A DNA stretch of 7,527 nt, taken from NCBI GenBank assembly GCA_015061765.1, contig SUVZ01000177.1:1-7527 (forward strand), given 5' to 3'. Shown here piece by piece: positions 1 to 4,990 of the stretch (within the stretch, counting starts at the first letter, position 1; every line of letters begins with the position of its first letter). The position numbers were made by a program, and so were the translations under genes. This DNA comes from Lentisphaerota bacterium. GTDB taxonomy: Bacteria > Verrucomicrobiota > Kiritimatiellia > RFP12 > UBA1067. The notes under the pieces are model-generated. The model saw only the letters and a list, made by a program, of their open reading frames with translations, did no database searches and was not told the origin of the DNA.

Positions 1-291
1 ATGGGTGGGCTCAAAGTTCAGCTCAAGGGCGGTGAGGCTCGTCTTGTTGATGGCGGCAATCTCGCAGGTTCCACGCTTTGGATGAATCAGGGTCTCAAGA
101 ATCTCCGTGATGTCTCCGGGCTTGAGCTCAAGGATCTCATCCGCGTCACCTCCTGGAACCAGGCGATTGAGCTTGGGCTTGGCGACACGCTTGGCAAGGT
201 GGAGAAGGGCTATATCGCCGACCTTGCGGTGCTGGATGCGAAATCCTTCAAGGTGAAGGCGGTGTTCCTTGACGGAAAACGCCGCATTTGA
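1..291 (+). CDS. nagA: N-acetylglucosamine-6-phosphate deacetylase, C-terminal part (5' end outside window)
   Basis: This is the last 96 residues of an amidohydrolase-family deacetylase that removes acetate from N-acetylglucosamine-6-phosphate in the cytoplasm, feeding amino-sugar catabolism or cell-wall recycling. The visible part has the family's C-terminal signature: NLAGSTLWMNQGLKNL matches the 'LAGS.LTM..gvrNL' stretch of NagA, and it is followed by a helix ending in ELGLGDTLG and by GYIADLAVLD, the usual closing strand of the small beta domain. The ATG at base 1 is probably an internal Met, because the homology is to the C-terminal quarter of the family (about 380 residues). The metal-binding histidines and the catalytic Asp lie upstream and cannot be checked. 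The TGA stop (289-291) also forms the TG of the next gene's promoter. A related deacetylase such as AgaA cannot be excluded. Confidence 0.87.
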   Translation: MGGLKVQLKGGEARLVDGGNLAGSTLWMNQGLKNLRDVSGLELKDLIRVTSWNQAIELGLGDTLGKVEKGYIADLAVLDAKSFKVKAVFLDGKRRI

Positions 292-297
292 TACAAT
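269..297 (+). promoter_or_regulatory. Sigma-70-type promoter for rpoZ cluster
   Basis: TTGACG (269-274) and TACAAT (292-297) are separated by 17 bp. The -10 is preceded by TG at 289-290, giving an extended -10 (TGATACAAT). The -35 lies in the last nagA codons and the TG is part of the nagA stop codon. Transcription would start near 304, leaving a leader of about 27 bases before rpoZ. The match to consensus is strong, but there is no experimental support. Confidence 0.7.
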
Positions 298-318
298 TCG
301 TGCTTCTTTTTCGGAAGT

Positions 319-322
319 GGAG
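319..322 (+). promoter_or_regulatory. Ribosome binding site of rpoZ
   Basis: GGAG lies 8 bases before the ATG at 331 and supports that start. Confidence 0.6.
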
Positions 323-330
323 TAGTAAAA

Positions 331-612
331 ATGAATGTCGAACTCTTGAAGAAAGCCCATGAACGCGTGCCTTCGGTGCCAGTTCTCGTGAATCTCATCT
401 CGAAGCGCGAGAAGCAGCTCATCAACGGCGAGAAGCCGTTGGTGCGTCCTCTTTCGTCTGATGAGGACAAGGTCGATACCGCGCTTCGTGAAGTTGCGGA
501 AGGCAAGCTCATCTCCGAAATCGACTTCGACGCGATCGCTCGCGCCGAGGATGCGAAGACGAAGTGGGCGAGACATTCCTCTTTCCGTACCATGTACGGT
601 GACGATGAATAA
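331..612 (+). CDS. rpoZ: DNA-directed RNA polymerase subunit omega
   Basis: The 93-residue protein is the likely omega subunit, which wraps the C-terminal tail of beta-prime and helps RNA polymerase assemble. Omega signatures run in order: an N-terminal helix, then VLVNLISKREKQL at residues 18-30 (the conserved 'lv..aakRarQl' helix), PLV at 36-38, and the diagnostic TALREVAEGKL at 50-60 (compare ALREIEEG in E. coli). The last 30 residues are acidic and not strongly conserved. The length fits the family (about 70-100 residues). The ATG start has GGAG 8 bases upstream and a good promoter just before it. The stop is 3 bases before the GTG start of smpB, so the two genes are very probably cotranscribed and translationally coupled. 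Omega is a short, divergent family, so a profile search would be worthwhile. Confidence 0.85.
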   Translation: MNVELLKKAHERVPSVPVLVNLISKREKQLINGEKPLVRPLSSDEDKVDTALREVAEGKLISEIDFDAIARAEDAKTKWARHSSFRTMYGDDE

Positions 613-615
613 GGC

Positions 616-1077
616 GTGGCGGAGAAGAGGCACACACCGCCCGGCGATTTTGCCGTAAACCGGAAGGCTTGGCACGACTATACCGTACTCGACAGGATCG
701 AGTGCGGTATTCAGTTGACTGGTACAGAGGTCAAGGTTGTGCGTCATGGCGAGGCTTCCCTGGCCGGGGCGTATGGCGCTGTTCTTGGCGATGAACTGTA
801 CGTCTGCGGGATGAACATTCCCGTGTATGAGTTTGGGAACCGGTTCAACCATGATCCAAGACGCAAGCGCAAGCTGCTCGTCCACAGGAAGGAGATGGAG
901 CAGCTTCGCATGAAGACCGAGGCGAAGGGGCTTACAATAATACCACTCAAGCTCTATCTCAGGCATGGTCGCATAAAGCTGGAGCTGGGGGTGTGCCGCG
1001 GCAAGGCGCTGCACGACAAGCGCGACGCGCTCAAGAAGAAGGCGCAGAAGCGTGACATGGAACGCGGGGGCTTTTGA
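616..1077 (+). CDS. smpB: SsrA-binding protein SmpB (trans-translation)
   Basis: SmpB binds the tRNA-like domain of tmRNA and brings it to stalled ribosomes, where its C-terminal tail enters the empty mRNA channel. The 153 residues cover the whole family: NRKAWHDY at 15-22, the hallmark GIQLTGTEVK at 31-40, the HDPRRKRKLLVHRKEM segment at 79-94, then LKLYLRHGRIKLELGVCRGK and DKRDALKKKAQKRDMER in the basic tail. Trp19 stands where Arg is common (NRKARHDY). The start is GTG at 616, three bases after the rpoZ stop. There is no clear separate Shine-Dalgarno because AAGG at 611-614 lies too close, so initiation probably depends on coupling to rpoZ. No tmRNA gene (ssrA) was seen in this window. Confidence 0.96.
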   Translation: MAEKRHTPPGDFAVNRKAWHDYTVLDRIECGIQLTGTEVKVVRHGEASLAGAYGAVLGDELYVCGMNIPVYEFGNRFNHDPRRKRKLLVHRKEMEQLRMKTEAKGLTIIPLKLYLRHGRIKLELGVCRGKALHDKRDALKKKAQKRDMERGGF

Positions 1078-1119
1078 AGGCTCCCCGTGCGGGTCCTGGT
1101 TTGGGTCGTGCTCTCCTGT

Positions 1120-1129
1120 CCCTGCAGGG
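1120..1129. repeat. 10-bp perfect palindrome upstream of topA
   Basis: CCCTGCAGGG is a perfect palindrome that ends two bases before the -35 element of the putative topA promoter. It could be a regulator site or the stem of a small hairpin behind smpB. No T-run follows, so it is not a standard terminator, and it may be chance. Confidence 0.3.
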
Positions 1130-1131
1130 GA

Positions 1132-1161
1132 TTGACGCAGAATGCCGGTTTGTGATACCAT
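1132..1161 (+). promoter_or_regulatory. topA: Candidate internal promoter for topA
   Basis: TTGACG (1132-1137) and TACCAT (1156-1161) are separated by 18 bp, with TG at 1153-1154 giving an extended -10 (TGATACCAT). The -35 is identical to that of the rpoZ promoter and the -10 is nearly the same. It lies in the 134-base gap between smpB and topA and would give a leader of roughly 45 bases. This would allow topA expression apart from rpoZ-smpB. Confidence 0.55.
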
Positions 1162-1211
1162 GCCGCCCAATTAAGGAAAGGATTCCGTCCTGTCTGAGGG
1201 ATGGTAGTGAA

Positions 1212-3746
1212 ATGAAAAAGCTTTTGATAGTGGAATCTCCGGCGAAAGCGAAGACGATCGGAAAGTATCTTGGCGGTGAATTTACCGTGAAGTCGTCGGT
1301 GGGACATATCAGGGATCTGCCGAAAAAGGGTGGATTGGCGATAAAGATTGCGCCTGTGAAGGGAGCCGTGGGTGAGTGGACATTCACTCCGTCGTACGAG
1401 ATCAGCCCGGAGAAGAAAAAGGTCGTGTCCGAGTTGAGGGCGGCCGCAAAGGCCGCAGACGAGATATATCTTGCGCCCGATCCTGACCGCGAGGGGGAGG
1501 CGATAGCTTGGCACCTGAGCGAAGTGCTTGCGAAAGAGACGAGCGGCAAGCCCGTTTCGCGTGTCACATACAATGAGATCACAAAAGCCGCCGTTCAGGA
1601 GGCGATAGCGAATCCCGGACAGATAAATGCGGCGCGCGTGGATGCGCAGCAGGCACGTCGCATTCTTGACCGTCTCGTGGGCTTCCAGGTGTCTCCCATG
1701 CTGTGGAAGTACCTTTCCTACGGACGCTTCCTGTCTGCAGGCCGTGTGCAATCCGTCGCGCTGCGCCTGCTGGTCGAGCGCGAGCGCGAAATCCGCGGGT
1801 TTGTGCCGGTGCCCTACTGGATGCTCGGAGTCGAGGCGAAGAAGGACGCCGTTCTGTTCACCGCGAAGCTTGCGCGCATAGACGGCAGGAAGCCCGAGAT
1901 ATGCGATGAGACGATGGCGGCGTCGGTCGTTTCTGATCTGGAAGGGGCGGGATTGCGCGTGTCGTCGGTGAAGGATCAGCCGAAGAGCCGCCATCCGTAT
2001 CCGCCGTTCACCACATCCACGCTTCAGCAGGCGGCGAGTTCCGTATGCGGATTCTCTCCCCACCGGACGATGGGGCTTGCGCAGAAACTCTACGAGGCGG
2101 GTCTCATAACCTACATGAGAACGGACTCCGTGAACATTGCGAAGTCTGCGCGCGATGCCGCAAAGTCCTTTATCGAGTCGGAATACGGTTCAGGCTATTT
2201 GCCCGAAACGCCCAATATCTACAGGTCGAAGTCCGGGGCGCAAGAGGCGCATGAAGCCATCCGTCCGACGGATGTTCTCAAAAAGCCAGACGTAATCTCG
2301 GGGCTCGATTCGTATTCGGCGAAGCTTTACGACCTTATTTGGCGTCGCTTTGTCGCATCGCAGATGGCGGACGCGAAATTTTCGCTGCGTACCATATCCT
2401 TTGAGCCGGAGAAGCCTGGCATTGCGCGTTCGTACGCGTTCACGGCCTCGACAACGGCTGTTGTGTTTGAAGGCTTTCTCAAGGCGATGCCAAGCGCAGC
2501 CCAGAAGCGCAGGCAGGATGCAGATGACGAATCGGACGAAGCCGGCGTTCTGCCGCCGCTCGCCGTCGGCGACAGGCCAGAGGTCCTTCGCTGGCTTTCG
2601 GACCGCAAGGAGACCAAGCCGCCAGCGCGGTTCTCGGAGGCCGCACTGGTCAAGGCGCTCGAAGAGAACGGTGTGGGCCGTCCGAGTACGTACGCTCAAA
2701 CCATCGAAGTGCTTGTGAACCGTCAGTACGCAACGCGCGAGTCTCGTCAGCTCGTTCCCACCAAACGCGGTGAGGACGTGAACGACTGGCTGGTGTTGCG
2801 CATGCCCGCACTGTTTGATGTCGGCTACACCGCGCAGATGGAGGGTGAACTCGACAAGGTCGAGGAGGGCGGCGTCACAGGCGAGAAGATGCTTTCCGAT
2901 TTCTATTCGAAGTTCCAGTCGTGGCTGCAGGCCGCAAAAGAGCCTCCGCCGGATCCCGGACGATTCCGCGATATTTTTGCGGTCCTGGACGATGTCAATG
3001 AATGGCGCGAACCGAAGACCCAAGGCAAGCGCACTTTCGATGACCGTGCGTTTGTCGAGTCTGTGCGTGAACAAATGGTGAACGAGCCCGAAAAGCTGTC
3101 AGAGCGTCAGTTGCGTGTGCTTGCCGCCATGGCAGTGTCATATCGCGATCAGATTCCGGATGCGGACGCAAGACTCTCTTCGATAGGCTGGGCCGAACTG
3201 GTGGAAAAGGCCAAAGACGCGCCGCCGGAAGACCTTGTGAGGGATAGCTTCCGCATGCTTGAATCTGCCGGGCTTATCGAGGGCAACAAGTTCCTCTCGT
3301 CGCTTCACAGGCAGTTCATGCAGGGACGTACGCTTTCCGAAAGGCAGTTCGCTGTGCTGGTGCGCAGCGTGTGCGAGAATGCCGGAGATGATGAACTCTC
3401 CCGGTCGCTGAAGTCGCGTCTGTCGGCCTTTGCTCCCGCCGCGGCTGAAACGCCCGTCGCCGATCCGACGCTTCCGGGACTCGTCGCGATGATGGATGAG
3501 ATCAAGACGTGGCGTGATCCAGTCAAGCGAGGCAAGCGCACCTTTGACGACAGGGAATTTGCAGGTTCGCTCTCCGGGCAGTTCGTTCGAAGGAAGACTC
3601 TTACGCCTCGTCAGGTGTCGGCCATGAAGAAAATGCTGTTTTCCTACCGTGAGCAGATACAGGATTATGCCGCCCGCGCGGCAAAACTGGGGTTGCCGAC
3701 TTCCGCACCGGAGAAGAAGCGCAAGGGAGGCAAGTCACGCTCCTGA
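1212..3746 (+). CDS. topA: DNA topoisomerase I (type IA) with atypical C-terminus
   Basis: This enzyme relaxes negative supercoils by cutting one strand through a 5'-phosphotyrosine link. The 844-residue protein opens with the TOPRIM domain: ESPAKAKTI with the catalytic Glu at 8, and DPDREGEAIAWH with Asp90, Asp92 and Glu94. The central domain has GRFLSAGRVQSVALR (171-185) and PPFTTSTLQQAAS. The active-site motif GLITYMRTDS gives Tyr301, and GVGRPSTYAQTIEVL follows at about 487-501. The core ends near residue 573. The remaining 270 residues lack the Cys4 zinc ribbons of E. coli TopA (the only Cys is 721) and carry three related repeats, ending in a Lys-rich tail. The ATG at 1212 is chosen because homology begins exactly at MKKLLIVESPAKAKTI and GAGGG lies 11 bases upstream. 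The frame stays open to a TTG at 1074 inside smpB, but that extension resembles nothing and contains the promoter. Confidence 0.96.
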   Translation: MKKLLIVESPAKAKTIGKYLGGEFTVKSSVGHIRDLPKKGGLAIKIAPVKGAVGEWTFTPSYEISPEKKKVVSELRAAAKAADEIYLAPDPDREGEAIAWHLSEVLAKETSGKPVSRVTYNEITKAAVQEAIANPGQINAARVDAQQARRILDRLVGFQVSPMLWKYLSYGRFLSAGRVQSVALRLLVEREREIRGFVPVPYWMLGVEAKKDAVLFTAKLARIDGRKPEICDETMAASVVSDLEGAGLRVSSVKDQPKSRHPYPPFTTSTLQQAASSVCGFSPHRTMGLAQKLYEAGLITYMRTDSVNIAKSARDAAKSFIESEYGSGYLPETPNIYRSKSGAQEAHEAIRPTDVLKKPDVISGLDSYSAKLYDLIWRRFVASQMADAKFSLRTISFEPEKPGIARSYAFTASTTAVVFEGFLKAMPSAAQKRRQDADDESDEAGVLPPLAVGDRPEVLRWLSDRKETKPPARFSEAALVKALEENGVGRPSTYAQTIEVLVNRQYATRESRQLVPTKRGEDVNDWLVLRMPALFDVGYTAQMEGELDKVEEGGVTGEKMLSDFYSKFQSWLQAAKEPPPDPGRFRDIFAVLDDVNEWREPKTQGKRTFDDRAFVESVREQMVNEPEKLSERQLRVLAAMAVSYRDQIPDADARLSSIGWAELVEKAKDAPPEDLVRDSFRMLESAGLIEGNKFLSSLHRQFMQGRTLSERQFAVLVRSVCENAGDDELSRSLKSRLSAFAPAAAETPVADPTLPGLVAMMDEIKTWRDPVKRGKRTFDDREFAGSLSGQFVRRKTLTPRQVSAMKKMLFSYREQIQDYAARAAKLGLPTSAPEKKRKGGKSRS
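2964..3668 (+). repeat. Three divergent protein repeats replacing the TopA zinc ribbons
   Basis: Copy 1 (residues 585-648) and copy 3 (about 754-817) share WRxP, GKRTFDDRxF, a Q, LS/T.RQ and SYRxQI. Copy 2 (about 674-726) lacks the GKRTFDDR part but keeps FLSSLHRQF followed by TLSERQFAVL. The shared core is an F..S...Q helix, a short turn and an L(S/T)xRQ helix. Identity is at protein level: codons differ between copies (for example TTCGAT versus TTTGAC for FD), so the duplication looks old. I infer a DNA-binding or protein-binding role from position only. Confidence 0.7.
3724..3730 (+). promoter_or_regulatory. AGGGAGG, possible ribosome binding site for an upstream xer start
   Basis: This strong Shine-Dalgarno-like stretch lies at the end of topA, 12 bases before a CTG at 3743 that is in the xer frame and overlaps the topA stop. 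It is 60 bases before the first ATG/GTG/TTG in that frame, so it supports initiation upstream of 3791. It may equally be just Lys-Gly-Gly codons of topA. Confidence 0.3.
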
Positions 3747-3790
3747 CGGCCCATCCGGGAGTCGATTCCGACCTTCTGGCCGGACGCTTC

Positions 3791-4711
3791 GTGTCCTTTC
3801 TGCTATCCGAGCGGAATTCCTCTCGGCATACGGCGGACGGATATCTGCAGGACATGGCGCAGTTCGCCATGTTCCGCTGGGGGGAGGACGCGCCTTTGCC
3901 GTTTCCGTGGGAGTCGGTGACGCAGGAGGATGCCCGATCGTTTCTGATGGGCTTTGCGAAGGATGGGGCTAAGGCCGCCACGACAAGGCGGAAACTCGCC
4001 TCGCTCCGCACTTTCTACAATTGGCTTGTACGTGAGGGCGTGGTTTCGGGAAATCCGTTCTCTGCATTGCGAGGGCCCAAACTGGCCAAGCCGCTTCCGA
4101 AGGTGTTGTCGGTGGAGGAGGCGAACCGTTTCCTCTCCTCGCCGCTTCAGGAACTGGAGGCGCTGAAGAGGTCGGCAGACAAGGGCAGAATGGCCGACAT
4201 GTTCGCCTGTATACGGGACGCGGCATTCTATGAGGCCCTGTATTCCACCGGATGCCGGATAGCCGAGATGCTGGCGCTTTCATGGCGTGAGATAGATTTC
4301 AATAACGGTACGGTGATAGTTACCGGGAAGGGGGCGAAGCAGCGGTTGTGCATTCTCGGTTCACGAGCGCTTGATGCCCTGCGGAGACTGCGGAATGCGA
4401 CAGACGCTTTCATTCCCGGCGGTGGTGATCCGGAACAGCCGGTGTTCCATGGCGGTGGCGGCAAACGCCTCACGTCGCGTGAATCCCAACGCAGAATGAA
4501 AAAGTGGCTTGCCGCCGCTGGACTTCCCGCAGATATCACTCCGCATAAGCTGCGGCATTCGTTTGCGACGCATCTTTTGGATGCGGGGGCAGATCTCCGA
4601 AGCGTACAGGAAATGCTGGGGCACAGTTCTCTTGCAACCACGCAGATATACACACACGTTTCCGTTGAACGTCTGAAGGATGAATACGCCAAGGCCCATC
4701 CCAGAGCCTGA
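3791..4711 (+). CDS. xerC: Tyrosine recombinase, XerC/XerD type
   Basis: A site-specific recombinase of the family that resolves chromosome dimers at dif. Numbered from the GTG at 3791 (306 residues), an N-terminal SAM-like DNA-binding domain covers about 1-95 (RHTADGYLQDM; TTRRKLASLRTFYNWLVREG..SGNPF). The catalytic domain has all six key residues: Arg156 in TGCRIAE, Lys180 in VTGKGAKQR, His252 and Arg255 in HKLRHSFATHLL, His278 in LGHSSLATTQ, and Tyr287 in IYTHV. There is an extra stretch of about 14 residues near 120-140 compared with typical XerC/D. The GTG start cuts the first helix, since sense codons reading DLLAGRF lie just upstream; no ATG, GTG or TTG exists there, so a CTG at 3743 may be the real start. 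Position after topA recalls the topA-xerC neighbourhood of Bacilli, hence the symbol, but XerD cannot be excluded. There is no sign of an integron or phage. Confidence 0.9.
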   Translation: MSFLLSERNSSRHTADGYLQDMAQFAMFRWGEDAPLPFPWESVTQEDARSFLMGFAKDGAKAATTRRKLASLRTFYNWLVREGVVSGNPFSALRGPKLAKPLPKVLSVEEANRFLSSPLQELEALKRSADKGRMADMFACIRDAAFYEALYSTGCRIAEMLALSWREIDFNNGTVIVTGKGAKQRLCILGSRALDALRRLRNATDAFIPGGGDPEQPVFHGGGGKRLTSRESQRRMKKWLAAAGLPADITPHKLRHSFATHLLDAGADLRSVQEMLGHSSLATTQIYTHVSVERLKDEYAKAHPRA

Positions 4712-4838
4712 GCCTTGTACGTGACGGCGCTTCTGTCCCCGATTGCTGCAAATCGCTTCCCGGTGAGAGGCGGGTAGAGGCACTTGATGGTTCAGTTGGT
4801 TCTGAATGCATGGATCACAGCCGTCTTATGGAGGATGA

Positions 4839-4868
4839 ATTCGTCATTTGCATAAGCATCTGACGAAT
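4839..4868. promoter_or_regulatory. Inverted repeat overlapping the hemC-cobA-hemD promoter (candidate operator)
   Basis: ATTCGTCA (4839-4846) and TGACGAAT (4861-4868) are perfect 8-bp inverted repeats separated by 14 bp. The space between them contains the likely -35, and the right arm ends on the extended -10. Inside lies a GCAT-AA-GCAT direct repeat. A dimeric repressor bound here would block RNA polymerase. As RNA it would be a hairpin without a directly following T-run, so a terminator is less likely. Confidence 0.45.
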
Positions 4869-4876
4869 GATATAAT
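4848..4876 (+). promoter_or_regulatory. Promoter for the hemC-cobA-hemD and luxS cluster
   Basis: A perfect TATAAT (4871-4876) is preceded by TG at 4868-4869 (extended -10, TGATATAAT). A weak -35, TTGCAT (4848-4853), lies 17 bp upstream. Transcription would start near 4883, giving a leader of about 100 bases. This is the only strong promoter in the 279-base gap after xer, where I saw no convincing rho-independent terminator and no structured RNA. Confidence 0.65.
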
Positions 4877-4938
4877 CCGTCGAGTTTTTATTGATGGATT
4901 CATTGTTGTCCTTGGCTTGGGATTTCAACCGGAGAGCA

Positions 4939-4989
4939 ATGAATTCTGGACCAGGGCATGTCAGTCCGTTAGGTTGGTTTGGCAAATAA
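4939..4989 (+). CDS. Possible leader peptide (16 codons) coupled to the downstream gene
   Basis: ATG at 4939 is preceded by GGAGAG (4931-4936) and opens a 16-residue frame, MNSGPGHVSPLGWFGK, whose TAA ends one base before the ATG at 4991. The same frame can begin at ATG 4894 (31 residues) but without a ribosome site. Such an arrangement would let terminating ribosomes re-initiate on the next gene, which itself has no good Shine-Dalgarno. The peptide resembles nothing I know and shows no regulatory codon run. It may be chance. Confidence 0.25.
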   Translation: MNSGPGHVSPLGWFGK

Positions 4990-4990
4990 A

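Noticed and set aside
303..317. CTTC/GAAG hairpin between nagA and rpoZ as the nagA terminator
   Set aside because: Only a 4-bp stem, and the T-run is in the loop, not after it.
1074..1211. N-terminal extension of topA from TTG 1074, overlapping the smpB stop
   Set aside because: Homology to TopA starts exactly at ATG 1212. The extension resembles nothing, has no ribosome site, and contains a good promoter.
954..2063. Long minus-strand open frame (369 codons)
   Set aside because: It is antisense to smpB and topA, both clear matches to known families. The translation is Arg/His/Leu-rich without any domain, as expected of a GC-rich shadow frame.
2190..3074. Minus-strand open frame of 294 codons inside topA
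   Set aside because: Shadow of topA codons, with no recognisable motif.
3791..4711. Xer gene as an integrase of a mobile element or integron
   Set aside because: No attachment repeats, cassette or phage genes nearby. The neighbours are housekeeping genes and the protein looks like chromosomal XerC/D.
4712..4838. Short hairpins after xer (CGATT/AATCG at 4740-4755; TTCAG/CTGAA at 4791-4806) as a terminator
   Set aside because: Stems of only 5 bp without a following T-run; no convincing rho-independent terminator.
4877..4990. Cobalamin riboswitch in the leader of the tetrapyrrole gene
   Set aside because: No B12-box-like sequence, and the leader of about 100 bases is too short for the usual cobalamin riboswitch; only weak local pairing was seen.
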